Shown: positions 47,626 to 59,808, numbered from the stretch's first letter. The stretch is 64,000 bases of DNA from Euborellia annulipes (GCA_023213315.1 JAKCPI010025175.1:1-64000); one strand, 5' to 3'. Notes: generated by a model not told the origin, from the letters alone. Program-made: numbers and translations.

Positions 47626-48188
47626 GGGAATTTAAATAATAATTGATTTTTAATCTAAAAAGAAAAAGATTTAAATTCCGTTACCATGGCAACCATTTCT
47701 ATCTTTCCTATGAAGAACAAGAGTAAAGTGGTCTTCAGAAGATTTCAACGGCAAAATGAGAATATACATTTTAAAGAGCATCTAAAAAATAATTGATTTT
47801 TGAATTTTAAAAAAAATCCTTGGAGGGAATTTTGAGAAAATCGAAAAAAACTGAAAAGTACATCAGTAAAGTACTAGTACTTTTTGGCCGATTTTGTTCA
47901 AAAGCTTATTTTGAGCGTGTGGGAAGGTACCTAAGTTAAATATAAAATTTCAATCCGGTAGCTCAATTCCTTCATGCTAAAAATCTGTCCACACATACAG
48001 ACACACACACACACACACATACATACATACATACATACACACACACAGACCAATTTGCGGGACCCACTTTTTTGGACTCAGGGGACCTCAAAACATGTAT
48101 ATCCATCAAAATCTCGACATCGAATTTTTGACATGATCGCAATACTTTCTCTCCTATATATTTCATATATAGGCTAAGAGAAAGTAAA
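47176..48188 (+). mobile_element. Family A element, copy 11, with divergent middle
   Basis: The head hairpin at 47,176-47,265 is followed by ~400 bp of unrelated sequence. Canonical family A resumes at X-box GTTACCATGGCAAC (47,690-47,703) and runs to GAGAAAGTA at 48,178-48,186. A CATA/CA microsatellite lies at about 48,001-48,048. The middle may be an insertion or a subfamily. Confidence 0.65.
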
Positions 48189-48189
48189 A

Positions 48190-49330
48190 ATAAATTCTTA
48201 TCAAAAAAAAAAAAAAAATAAATAAATTTTCATGATAAAACTTATCAATAAAATAATATTTCTTTTTTATAAAAAAGTGATTAATTTATTTTCAAGGAAA
48301 AGTATTTTTTTTTTTTTTTTTTTAATGAAATACTTTCTCTGTTGACGCCTTCACAAAAGATTGAATATCACCCATATCTCCCTCTCTCTTTTACAAGTTG
48401 ACATTTACAGAAATCCTTGGAAGCAATTGGTAGAGCACAATTACGTCACAACACGGAGCAGCAGCCTTCAATTTTTAACTTTTTTTTTTGTTAATACCGT
48501 TTGTCATGTCTCGAAAGGCAAAGTCATTGAATTCTATTGTTTTCTAGCTTTCATTTTTTTTTTTTTTTGGCTGACTAATCTAAAAATACCAATAAGCTGA
48601 TAAAGCGATTGTTATTTAATACTTATATTCATAAAATGAAAGAAAAATAAAATTGGTGGTGTGGATAGTAAAACGACAGGTGTTTATGAACAGTATTAAA
48701 TAAATTTGGTGTAGACATGGGATTAAACAAAAGTCAATTTCAACTAATAGTAACTCAGTAAGCTAGTTTGGTTAGGGGAGCTACATGTGACTACGACCAC
48801 GAAGAGGATGATTTGGCTTTATCGGGTCAAGTGAGATATGACCTGACATCGAACCCTTACATTGGATAGGGGAATTTGGAGAAGGTGGGGGGGGGATGGC
48901 GACCCCGCTACACTGGATTAAGGGCAACTAAATTATTTGATAGCTAAAATAAAAAGCTCAAGAGGGGCAACGAACCAGGGATTCTTAGATCATAATCTAT
49001 CTATGCTCTAAGGGTCAGAGATGAAAATTGGAGTATGTTTCTAGAACGCGCTGTTGGGATCCTAAAAATCAACATTAGAAAGCTAATAATAATTTTTTTA
49101 ACATGAATCAATAAGTAAGACCGAGTTCAAAAGTGACTAATGCCTTTTTGCACCAACACTTCTTAGATCTTAAGCTCGACTTACATCTTACAATTGAATT
49201 TGAAATCAGGAAATCGGGTTTGAATTTGAATCAGGAAACGGGAAATAGGTAAAATGCCACATTTCGCTTTTTAGTTTATGGAAGGCTCAAGGCGAGCTTA
49301 AGATCTAAGATGTGTTTGGGTATTAAAAGT
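48190..49330. other. No gene seen
   Basis: A+T-rich with T runs. Near 48,935-49,015 the minus strand has a CCTGGTTCGTTGCC B-box-like word. 48,760-48,920 is G+C-richer and unassigned. Confidence 0.4.
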
Positions 49331-49659
49331 AGTGCTGGATTAAGCAAGATGGAGGCCCTTAGGCAGTCGAAATCTCGGGACCCTGCCAGCTAATAAAAAA
49401 TCATTAGATGATAGAGAAAAATCTCTATATGATTTTATTACACAACAGTTTTAAGGCCCGAGCCCCCCCCCCAAAAAAAAAAATGTTCAAAATGTCCCCA
49501 AAAGTACGTTTATACTCATTGAAAAAATTTTCCTAAAGCATTTCTTATTTAATAAAACATAATTTTAAAATATGTTTATAAAGGGAGGGGGGAAGGGGTT
49601 CAAAAATGAGTTCGGACCCCCCCCCCCCCCTGAAAAAAAATTTTATATATTCCCCTGCG

Positions 49660-49770
49660 ATGCTTGCCACTTTTAGGGATCCCGGGTTCGCATCCGCTTC
49701 AAAATTAATTTCAATTGAATTGGCTACCAATCAATTTAAATAAATAGGACGGAAGATGGCGAAAGAGTTT
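49660..49770 (+). mobile_element. SINE-C copy, partial
   Basis: GGGTTCGCATCC B box, the body hairpin around TTGGCTACCAATC, and AAATAAATAGGACGG. The tail is mutated. Lies in a larger hAT-like fragment (left-end word GTGCTGGATTAAG at 49,334). Confidence 0.5.
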
Positions 49771-50273
49771 TAAAAAAATCTGTTGCTGGGACCCTAAAAA
49801 GCGTGGGCCCATAGGCAATCGTCTACTTCGTTCTAAAAGAGTCTTTAAAAATTTTTGTAAAATATTAAACTAATTAAAAAAAATAATAATAATAATAATG
49901 GCGTTATTATATTGCCTTTGAAATAATAAAGTATAGTTTGATAAAGTTTATATATATACCGGTATATATTATATATATATAAAGTTATTGTTATATGATA
50001 TTAATGTTGTTTTCATATAAAATCTAATCTCTTGTTTAATTAATATTTAGTAAGTTATAAATGGAATAAGACATGGTGGTGGTTTATACAAAGTTCGAAG
50101 AGTACTCTTCGGAGTTAAAATAAAAATAATAATGAATTTAAAAATACGAAAAAAATAAGAAAAAGAAAAAACAAAATGAAAGTAAAGAAATGTAACAATC
50201 AAAGATGCGTGTTACTTGCTATTCAATTATTTCATGGTACGAATCTTAGAATTAAAACACACACGTTTTTTTT

Positions 50274-50400
50274 TTAAATTTGTTCAAGGTCTTTTTCGGC
50301 ATCTGGGGCCATTTAGACCCCGTCGTCTAGAATGGGATGCGAACCCTTGATCTTTGGCTCCCGTAGCTAATGCTCCACCTCTGAAGCAATATTTAAGAAA
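50274..50400 (-). mobile_element. SINE-C copy, partial
   Basis: Minus strand: GGGTTCGCATCCCATTCTAG, ACGGGGTCTAAATGGCC, GATGCCGAAAAAGACC, then poly-A. The A box is degenerate (GGAGCATTAGC). Confidence 0.6.
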
Positions 50401-51117
50401 TATGGTCTATATTTTTTTTTAAAGAACAATTGGACGATGTTATGCATAAAGGAATCAAGCGCAATTATGATCGAAATTTAGATAAGACCGCCATCTTGTA
50501 GGGAAAAAGAAGATCTACCTCTTTAATTAAATCACAACATTATTACTCTATCAAGTCATTGTCATTGAGTTTGTTAACAAGTGTGCAAATAAAATGCTCC
50601 TTTTCTTATATTTAATGGCGCTTGGCTCCTTCATGCATAACATCGTCCAATTGTCATAATATTGGCTTATCACTGGAGTAGATTTTATGGAAAAAATATT
50701 TTCTTAATATGAAAAAAAAATATTCATTCAATTCCTTCTGTTGTCCACTAATAAGCTACATTAAGAACTGACGTCATTGAAATAGAGAAGTCACCTAAGC
50801 AACGATAAGGATAATATTCCATTTCTTTAAAGTTTAAATTCTTTAATTCTTAAGCAATATCAAAGAAAGAAGATCGACAGTGAATGGTAAATATTTAAAA
50901 AAAAAAAAAAGTTATTAGGACAGTTGATCTACCTTCACATATTTTACTTTCACTTTTTAAATGTTTTATTATCGAATTGATATTTAATAAACATCGTGAG
51001 GTCAAATAATATCATCTTAAGAGAGTTAGAGAGAGAAAAAAAGGGCAAAACAATTAATATTTTATATTATGACAAGCAAACTAGTGAGATCCTCTCAAGC
51101 CCATCCCTAATTCATTA

Positions 51118-52036
51118 GAAGTTGCTGGAAGATAGGCAACCAAAATAGATATAGGAGATATAGCCAGGGCGAATAGGGTTTTTGGGGGGAAAATTTTTTC
51201 CCCCCCCCCTAAAATTTTTTTGAAAAATTTTTTTTTTTTAAAAAATTCCCCCCCAAAAAAAATTGCCCCCCCCCGCCCCCGATATAGCAGCCAACGTTGC
51301 TGTCGCTAATCACAAACTTCGTCAGTACATATGCTCAAAAATATTTATTTTCTATCAAATTGTATAACATTTATAAATAATAATATAATTTTTTTAACAA
51401 GTGATGGATGTACTTACGATTGATTGTTAAAATACAGGATGTTAAGTATTATTTTTAATTGCAATTGTCAATTATACAATATATATGCAATAATTTAAAT
51501 TTATTACAGGTTATTATATTGCAGGTCACTCACTGCAATACATAGTATATGATTCGTTAAATTATTGTCTATATATTGAATAAGTGACAATGGTAATTAA
51601 AAATAATACTCAGCATCCTATATTTTAACAATTAATCAGTAAGTACATCCATCACATTGTAAAAAAATAAGAAATAATTATATTCTTATTGATAAATGCC
51701 ATACAATTTGTTAGAGAGTAAATATTTTTGACCATAGGCCCTGATGAAGCGACCGAAACGTCGACGAATAATAATTAAATAAAATTTTTTTAAATATTTA
51801 ATTTCCTTGACTGCTCCATCTTCTATATTCATTTTAAAGACTTTTCATCCTTATTTGAACTTTACTTCCAAATGGTTAATTATTGATTGATTTAGAACTC
51901 TTCTACAGTAGTCAACAAATACGTATGAATTAGTTTCTACATTTGCGAAAATTTTTCAGTTCTTGAGAGAAACCTCCTCCCGGGGGCAGGGTTTATGCTA
52001 CAATTGTAAGTTGCTGGAAGATAGGCAACCCAAATA
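51118..52036. repeat. 29-bp direct repeat flanking a foldback
   Basis: AAGTTGCTGGAAGATAGGCA then ACC recurs at 51,119-51,143 and 52,008-52,030 in direct orientation. Between them are a smeared stretch (51,180-51,290) and a foldback. The downstream copy lies in a 75-codon frame (51,963-52,190) that I do not recognise. Confidence 0.45.
51296..51768. repeat. Foldback with a hammerhead-like core
   Basis: Arms 51,296-51,450 and 51,600-51,768 share ATGGATGTACTTAC, ATACAGGATGTTAAGTATTA and AATATTTATTTTCT words in inverted form. Plus core 51,741-51,763: CTGATGAAGCGACCGAAACG then TC, with a stem II of only one or two pairs. The left arm has ACTTCGTCAG but no GTTTCGG. Confidence 0.55.
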
Positions 52037-52039
52037 TCA

Positions 52040-53000
52040 GAGACAATGGAGGAAGAAGCGCCTCTTTCCAGTCAATTCTCTTATTTTCTCGCCCACAGCA
52101 TCATGTAGTCCTCTTTCGGGAGCAATTAATGCAAATATTGGATACCGATCCTTCAAACATAAACGAATTTATACAATTTTTGAAGTGTGATTATTTGATC
52201 TTTACTCTCTTTTGACGTCTGGCCATTTTTTTCTATATAAATTTATTTTTTTTTTTAATTTGAAAAAGAGATTCCAGGTTAATCAGGTAACAAAAGTATT
52301 AATAAAATAATACCATTTTTTATTTTATTTAAATTATTTATATTCAAGTATGGATATTTAAAGCTTTTTTTTTAACGAATTAAGTTGAAAGCTATTTCCA
52401 TATTTAAATTAAAGAGTTAATTTTGTATGTATATTAAAATAAATATAATGAAGAATATCAATTTATTTAATTATATACCTGAATATCACACACACACACA
52501 CCGAAAAATTCACGTTGTATTTAAAAATAGTAAATTCTCTTTTTTTTTCCTGACTTCAATTAAAGAGAGTTTATTTTTAGCTAGTGAATATTATTATAAC
52601 ATTTAGAATGAATTAACTAGTCATCACAATGTATATCTATCTCCCTGTTCGGGTAAGGGGGGAGGGGGGCGCATTCTACAACAGACATACACATAGTGAC
52701 CCTTTGTTTGATCTTCTCTCCCCCTCAAGCCCTTCCAATGCATCAATGCATCGTTCCAATTACAATTATGCAATTTTCAAATGGTTGCTTGGTTAGGATT
52801 GTATATATGTGTGTGTAGTTAAAGGGACAGGCAGTTATACCACCAGACACAATTACCATCATTAAATTCCTAACGGAATCTCCAATATGTGATAAATAGT
52901 TACAAATTGAAGAAAATAATAATCATTTTAAATCTGTGGTGCTAAATGTACGAGTCTAATTTTGTTGTTGTTGTTGTTTTTTAATGATTTGTTCACCTAT
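52040..53000. other. No gene seen; some mixed-base unique sequence
   Basis: 52,620-52,890 resembles 20,820-21,140 in texture, with words such as CATCAATGCATCG and AATTACCATCATTAAATTCC. (CA)n at 52,484-52,501. Possible non-coding regulatory DNA, unproven. Confidence 0.25.
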
Positions 53001-53129
53001 TTTGATAATTTTTTTTGCCTTCATCAGGACAATGTAAACTAATTAATACCCGGGGATTGTGATAAAAACAAAAATAACTGTCTGAAATGTCTTTTTAATT
53101 TTAAAAAGTAAAAAACATAATTTAGATAG

Positions 53130-53290
53130 CTGTCTTTTTGATACGAATTGCACACGTGGGCTAGGCTTAGGTTCGCTTCCCGTTCCAAGAGAATTTTTCT
53201 AAAATACATTGTAAACCAATTAATTTATTAGAAAAATTCAGAAGAGGATTAAATAGTCTCAAATGCCGAAAAAGACCTTAAAAAAAAAGA
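53130..53290 (+). mobile_element. SINE-C copy, diverged
   Basis: B box AGGTTCGCTTCC, GTAAACCAATTAATTTATTA body, AATAGTCTCAAATGCCGAAA tail and poly-A. The A box is lost. Confidence 0.5.
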
Positions 53291-53503
53291 TATGGGAAAA
53301 GATTTTAAAAAATGTAATTACGAATTTTAAGATTTTAATTTTTTGTTGTCTTTGCCCTGAGAAAGATTGCTAACACAAACCGAAACGTAGATATTAATCT
53401 ATTTGAATTTATTTTTCCTAGTAAGAATTTTAAAGAATAGAAACTCAAGAGGTAAATAAATAGCAACCATTAAATTATTTTCTATGTCATAATTTTAATA
53501 AAT

Positions 53504-53678
53504 GCCCTCGGCCCTTGGTCTAGTGGTTGGCGTGCTGGCCATTTGCACCAAGCAAGGGTCACAGGTTCGCATGCCGTCCCAGGCGACAAAATTTATTTCC
53601 ATTGAATAAAATACCAATCAATTTAAATAAATAAGGACGGGGTCTGAATGGCCTCCGATGCCGAAAAAGAAAAAAAAA
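53504..53678 (+). mobile_element. SINE-C reference copy
   Basis: Head GCCCTCGGCCCTTGG, A box TGGTCTAGTGG, B box GGTTCGCATGCC, body AATACCAATCAATTTAAATA, tail GACGGGGTCTGAATGGCCTC and GATGCCGAAAAAG, poly-A. TTAATAAAT flanks both sides (53,495-53,503; 53,679-53,687). 175 bp. Confidence 0.85.
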
Positions 53679-54384
53679 TTAATAAATAGCCAAAACCAGG
53701 TAATAGGAAGAGAACTATTGAGAAGTTAACCTTCTAGTAAAGGGCGAGAAAAAAAAATAAATGAGACAGTCTGCTTAATCTCAAGATGGCTTAACGTTCA
53801 AATCCAACAATGTGTAAAACTCTGACACATATTCATGAATGATTGAAGAGGAGAAAAAACAACAACTGATAAGTCAATTATATGTAGACGAAATTACAAA
53901 TCCTTTCTCTGCCTCTCTATTATGTTGCAAAAAAAAAAAAAAAAACACAATCTGTTTTGTGGTATGAACAATTTATATTAATGATAGCCTTTTGTTGTTT
54001 AATATTAAATTGTTCTCTATAAGTTATTATTATTATTATATAAGATAAAAAAAAAAAAATTATGTAAGAAGAAATTTCATTTCTATACTTCATTTAATTT
54101 GATTAAATAATAAATAAACAAAAAACAGGAACAAACACACAAAAAAAAGGAATTATTTTAAATTTTTTTCAAATGTGAATCACCCAGAGAGAGGTCAAGT
54201 TGAATAAGTCTCTCTCTCTCCTCTCCTCTCTCGTCTGCATCGTCCGTCTCAATTTGCCAACTCAATGACCTGAGTAATTCCGAGATCGTAACTCCTCTCT
54301 CTTCTTTTTTTTAGTTTGTATATATTGCCTATCTTTAAAATACAGTCTACTTAAAAAACAATACAATTTATTATAGCTATTTAA

Positions 54385-54637
54385 CATGGGTGTAGCAGAC
54401 TTCTTGTTAGGGGGGGGGGCAACCCCTCGTTAGGGCGAGAGGGGGGGGGTTTGCAATTAATATATACATAGATTATTAATTATTTATTTAAATAAAAAAA
54501 AATTAAATTAATGTAGTGGATTGGGGTGTTAAAAAAATTCCCAATGGGAAAAATATATATTTGCTTGTTTTTTTTTTAATTTTTAGGACCAGCCAGGGGG
54601 GCAACGGCCCCCCTGCCTCCCCCTGGCTACGCCCATG
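54385..54637. mobile_element. hAT-like MITE (CATGGGCGTAGCCAG family)
   Basis: Termini CATGGGTGTAGCAG and CTGGCTACGCCCATG. Perfect 8-bp duplication CTATTTAA at 54,377-54,384 and 54,638-54,645. Sister of 25,660-25,911, one base longer. Confidence 0.85.
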
Positions 54638-54959
54638 CTATTTAATATTCAAATTATAATGGATGTATTTATTTATTTAATTTATATAAACAACAAATAA
54701 ATCGCTATGTTTATATTAATTCAGGTTATCTCTGTTTATTTCATGTAAATGATAATGAAATAAATGAAGCAGCCGTATATAATGAGAAAAAAAAAAAAAA
54801 AACAGCGTGGAAAGTGAAAATAGGAAAAAGATTAGGGAATTATTCAAATCTTATATATAAATGTGTTGAGTCTAGTCGACCTCGAATACCCTTCAACGCA
54901 TATAAATCCCCCGCCTCACTAGCTCAATCAGAATCAAAGAGATGAAGCGTTTCGTAACG

Positions 54960-55015
54960 CATGGAGGAGAAGAGAGTCAAATTTGCGTAAAGAAGTTTCA
55001 CTTCAAGTAAAATAT
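54960..55015. repeat. Second copy of the GCGTAAAGAAGTTTCACTTC unit
   Basis: GCGTTTCGTAACGCATG and TTGCGTAAAGAAGTTTCACT match 5,750-5,905, with a shorter middle. Confidence 0.4.
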
Positions 55016-55739
55016 CTTTGAATCACCGACGTTTTCTTATAAATTCTCAACTTGTGATATAGTGGCTGGCCAAAACAGCTACAAAGTTGAGGAGTTGTAG
55101 ACTAACTAACTCAACATCTGATATACGAAAATACAATACTTCTAAGGAAGTGCCTGATAACTAAAGAATACAAAGCTAAGTTTCGGCTGGATCCCGGACG
55201 ATTTTTTTGAAAAATAAAAAAAAAGACATTTTGATGCACCTACAGTGGAACTTAGAAATTTTGTCGATAAGGGTTCTACCACAAAAAATAATCTAAATAG
55301 TGAATATGTAATATATTTTTTATAATAATTTTAGGTTTTAAGCTAAATAAAAATAATTAGCGAAATAAAAAATGTAAAATTTTTTGAGTTGAATAGCTGA
55401 AGTTATTTAATTATTATAGAAGGGGATTGGAGCCTTCCCGGGAACAGCAGCCAGGAGTCTTCCCCAAATGAAATGGACTAAAACGCTTGTTTCCCTATGG
55501 GCAGAACTAACGCCATCTCTTGCCGCCTAGAGTAACCAGCTTCTGAATCGACTACTAACGGTTTTTCGAGACGCGCACCTTATGTAATCATTTGACGTTT
55601 TTCTAGTGAATAAATTGTCAAATGAAGAGAATATAAAACGTTATTTTATTAAGAGTCTGTTGATTGTTATTTTGTAATTTTAATCATCTATTTTCTAACG
55701 GAGAGCAATTGATAGTGATTTCAAATCAAAAGGATATCC

Positions 55740-55870
55740 ATCAACCAACAGTTAGGTAGCAGCAGCAGCAGCATGGTGGTTTAAAACAAGCATGCGTCGT
55801 CGTGGTCGTCCGAGGACTCGTTAATTACACACCCAGTTTGACGGTGAGAGATGAAAAATGTTTTGATTAA
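55740..55870 (+). other. G+C-raised upstream part of the 56-kb island
   Basis: Has (GCA)n at 55,759-55,773, CGTCGTCGTGGTCGTCCGAG, and ACGGTGAGAG at 55,837-55,846. That last word fits a splice donor (GGTGAGA), but no reading frame can be tied to it. Confidence 0.25.
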
Positions 55871-55919
55871 TGACAGACAGGGTGGGAGAGGGCACACCAC
55901 CGTCCGGCAACGCGGATGA

Positions 55920-56207
55920 GTGTCGAATGTCGAGTGTCGAGTGGCGATGATGGCGAGTTGTCGAGAGAGAGAGAGAAGGCCCGATGGACAATCAATACGA
56001 GGATGTGATGATGTCCATGCTGCCCATGCCGCCGCCGGCCACCGCCACCGCCCCAGGCGAAAGAGGAGATCCCGGGGACCGCAGGCAGGCGCGCAACGGC
56101 CTAATTCCCCAAGCCACTCACGTCCCGCATTAAGCCCCTATCAGGAAATGGAGCCCGATCGTCCGAGATATCGATCGATCTCTCCACATCAGACATCCTC
56201 TACTTGA
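55920..56207 (+). CDS. Candidate coding island, 95-codon frame
   Basis: The most G+C-rich stretch in a ~70% A+T window. This frame ends ...SPYQEMEPDRPRYRSISPHQ then TSST and a stop, with AATAAA about 10 bases later and again at 56,319. A second overlapping frame, 55,984-56,133, starts ATGG in fair context and reads MDNQYEDVMMSMLPMPPPAT. Either could be the real one, with an indel in between, or neither. I recognise no family. An AG acceptor for a terminal exon (GCCACCGCCCCAG) exists but is weak. Low confidence. Confidence 0.3.
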   Translation: MSNVECRVAMMASCRERERRPDGQSIRGCDDVHAAHAAAGHRHRPRRKRRSRGPQAGAQRPNSPSHSRPALSPYQEMEPDRPRYRSISPHQTSST

Positions 56208-56520
56208 TCAACTATTGTGAAATAAAAAGAAAAAAAAAAAGTTTCGATGACAAAATACGCTCTATTGTGTATGTGTACTGTGTACTACGGTTTCTATTCA
56301 CTGTCCCTTTCAGTTGAAATAAACATGCGACTAAAGATAAACAAACTCATTTTGCTCTTTTTCAAGTTGAAAGTAAATAGCCACCACCACCTACTATATC
56401 TATCTCTCTAACTGTCTATATACAGAATGTCTATAAATAAATATTGTATAAGCCAAATTTACAACTTAAAGTGTGTGCCTTAAAGTGTGTAATTTGATAT
56501 TTTTTTAATTAAGGTTGTTC

Positions 56521-56770
56521 GATGCCTCGGGCTTGGTGTAGGGGTTAGCGCGTTGGCATTGTATACCAATGGTCGCGGGCAGTCCGATGATTTTATTTAA
56601 GCCATTTGGATACCAAATGGTTTAAATAAGAATGCCTGGACCTCAAATATATATATTCAATATCGTATTAAGTCTTATATGGCCTGAGTTGCCAAAAAAG
56701 ACTATGTGAATGTGTGTGTGAGTGTAAGTGTGAATGAGAAAAAAGTGATTGTTAAAAAAAAAAAAAAAAG
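56521..56770 (+). mobile_element. SINE-B copy lacking its B box
   Basis: Head GGGCTTGGTGTAGGGG; then GGTCGCGGGCAGTCCGATG shows a ~12-base deletion removing the B box. Body hairpin GCCATTTGGATACCAAATGG, tail ATGGCCTGAGTTGCC, poly-A. Cannot use its internal promoter as it stands. Confidence 0.85.
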
Positions 56771-57993
56771 GTTCGGACTGTACCCAGTAAGTCATATAGA
56801 ATCTAAAATTTTTTTTTAATAAATTTAAAAATTTGAATGCATAAATTCATTATTATAATTTTTAATTTGTCTTTGAATTAAATATTTTATAGATCTGGCA
56901 ACATCGCATTTAACATCTGTTTATGTTGAACTTGTAGTGTTCAATTGTATTTTATTTATAATAATTCAATAAGTAATGCAAATCAGTTTAGTTAGACACA
57001 ATAGGACGGGCGATTTGAGAGAAAAAATATCGCCAATTGCTAAAAAATGTAAGTGAAAGCGTGAAACGCGTTTTATTTAATGCGACATTGCCGCACTGGT
57101 CTGAGTCACGTGACTTATTTATTTTTAAATATGGCGGACTGTCATTTTCGTAAATTTTTTTTCGTCTTTCTTGTTAAAATATTTTTAAAAGCCTTCGTCA
57201 GAAAATTTTGATTTTATTTTTAACGTATTCTACCGAAGTTAATGGGTTATCGAAATAATTTATAGCAATTGAAAGAATTTTTTTTTCTAATATAAGAGAG
57301 GTCAAAATGCAGACGCTGAGAGTTTTTAATAAAAAATAAATAAATATAAAGAAAAATATAAAAAAATTGATCTTAATAAAAAAAAATAAAATATAACGAA
57401 GCCCCGCCCCTCGTCCCCTCTGATCAATTTACTTAAAACGAAAATATCCCCATCGATAAAATTATATTAAAAAAAAAAAAAAAATTTATTTTATTACCTT
57501 TGGTTTTTTATTCGAAAAAGATCAAGAAAACATTTTCTATCAATAAAAAAAAAAAAAAAGGAGTTTCATATAAAATTCCCTATCAATAATAAATAAGGTC
57601 CAGAGGGAGAGGGAGAGAGTCATAAAATAAGAGGAAAAAATATAAATATCAATAAAATGACAAATTGAAAGCAATTAAATAAAAAAAGTTCTTTTCCCAA
57701 AGAGGTGAATAATTTAAAAATAAATAAATAAATTATTCAATGGATTTAAATATTAAACACGAAAAAAATTAGATAATCTTTAAAAAAAAAAAAAAAAATA
57801 TTATTCACACCCTTAAAACTAAAACACAGAATAATATATGAGTTTTTTTTCTTATCCCTTTCGGCTACTGAGGCCTTTTAGCAGGACCTCCAGCCTATAG
57901 GTGTCGGCTAAACATCCCTGAGGACATATAATGTTTGGTCCACCAAATAAATTATGAAATATACCTCTGAATTTTGGAGTTTAGGTTTATTTT

Positions 57994-58660
57994 TAAGAGA
58001 ATTTTGTTTTCGGTTTAACTGTGATTTATTTATAAAAATTAACAACGTTTCGGCTACTTATTCTATGGCCTTCTTCAGGTACAATTCTGTTAAGATTTTT
58101 TTTTTATTCTGCCCTCCTGGCTAATCGCCATTGGGCTAAAACTGATTACAAAAATACATTTATAAAAAGAATATACACAAAACAATATAAATACAAAGTT
58201 AAAACATTATACAATAACATCCTAAGTTAAAAATGATACAATAAGAAAAAATATAAGAAAAAAATTATATAAATAAATAAAAATAAAACTAAAAGAAAAT
58301 ATTTCCAAGAAGTGAATTGTTATACCAGGCAAAACTACAAAAGTAAAAACAAAATAAAGACAAAATTAGGTAAAACAAAATTAAGGCAAAAGTTAGCAAA
58401 ACTGCTAAAACGTGAGATTGGAAGATTTAGCGAAATTGTAGATTGCTTTAACTATTGAGAGAGTATTCTATTCTATTCTATTCTTATCTGTCTATTAAGA
58501 TTACAAAGGTTATTATGTTTGAATTCAAATGAGATTATCACAGGTTATTACACCTTTTAAATCTTAACTGAATTATATCTGAAGAAGGCCATATAATGAG
58601 TGGCCGAAACGTTGTAATTTTTACAAATAAACCACAGTTAAATCGAAAACAAAATTCTTT
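57994..58660. repeat. Foldback element with paired hammerhead-like cores
   Basis: Arms AAGAGAATTTTGTTTTCGGT...ACTGTG(A/G)TTTATTT and their inverse. Minus core 58,045-58,079 and plus core 58,579-58,612: CTGAAGA, A, GGCC/(A/G)GCC with an 11-nt loop, GAAACGTTG. The ~480-bp interior is A-rich with no frame. Arms of ~85 bp differ at several positions. Confidence 0.65.
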
Positions 58661-59778
58661 AATTAATACCTACGACAATCAAGTCCAAATCGATTATATC
58701 TTATTCAAATAACGTAGCAGTTATATACGTAGATCTCGAAAATTATTTTAATATAAAAAATATTTTTTTCCCACTTTATTAGCACAATTTAAAAAACAAA
58801 AATGCATTTAAAAGAGAAAATTTCAAGGAGATATTATTCTAAGAATCGGGCTACTACTGTATAATATATAGGAGGTTCATCCATTGGTGCAAAACCTTTC
58901 GTAAATGACAGAAATTTTTCAAATTAAAAAAAAAAAAAAAAAAAAAAGAAAATTGATATTTCCATTCTGAAATTCCCAAATGATTATTTTTGACTTTGCC
59001 AACCCCCATGATTAAATTGATGGTAAAATTTTAATTAATGGACTGACTCATTTGAATAATTAATTCAAAATATAATTAATTTCTCTTTTAAATACCTCCT
59101 GTATTATAGCTATATTAATAGCTTGAGAGAGAGAGGGGAAAAAAAAGAATGTGTGAGTGTATGTATGTGTATGTATGCAATATTTTATTTTATGAGATTT
59201 TATTTTAAAAACAAAAATTATATAAAGGCATAATTATTTTGATGCAATGCAATGGCACACACACAACAGCACCATCAACTATTTAATTACGCTGAGCAAT
59301 TAATGGACTCCGGGCTTTATGCTCTACTTCAAAACTATGTTAATTTTACAAATATCTCTCTACTCTATCATCAAAATTGTTATTTAGAAAAAGAGATGAA
59401 AGAAAAACAAAAATCATGGAGTTTAGTGTATGTATTTTGGGGATTCCCTGTTAATTGATTCTAAGTGGACAACCCCCGTGCCCTTAAATGCGCCCACAAT
59501 TTGATTCTCAGAAAACAAAATTAAAAATGTTATTTTTTTCTCTTTATTTAAACTCTAAATTGATTCGTACTTTAACAATTTATAAGTATATTTCACAAGG
59601 GAGTTTATTTGTTGCTAGACTAAACGTTATATGCTTATGCTCGACACCGATGGGCTGGAGATCCTGGGTTCAATTACCAGAGATCATTGGACGTCTAGTC
59701 CACAAACTCACAAGGTTCTAGTTTATTTTAGTAAGGATGAAAGAAAAAGCGAATGTTTATTAGGCACTTCAAACCGAT

Positions 59779-59808
59779 GTTTCAGTCAGATTTGCGACCA
59801 TCTTCATC
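59779..59808 (-). other. Degenerate hammerhead-like core
   Basis: Minus strand ATGAAGATGGTCGCAAATCT then GACTGAAACA. Aligns with 8136-8166. The first C is changed and the closing pair is lost. Confidence 0.3.

Noticed and set aside
221..48188. Calling family A a Helitron
   Set aside because: It has a hairpin near one end, but I see no TC start, CTRR end or AT target; the head hairpin is far larger than a Helitron's.
57100..57180. Promoter with GTCACGTGAC and ATGGCGGAC words
   Set aside because: An E-box palindrome near a YY1-like word is suggestive, but no gene follows and such words occur by chance.
59252..59458. 68-codon frame as an exon
   Set aside because: Looks less repetitive than most, but no splice sites, conserved motif or codon bias distinguish it.
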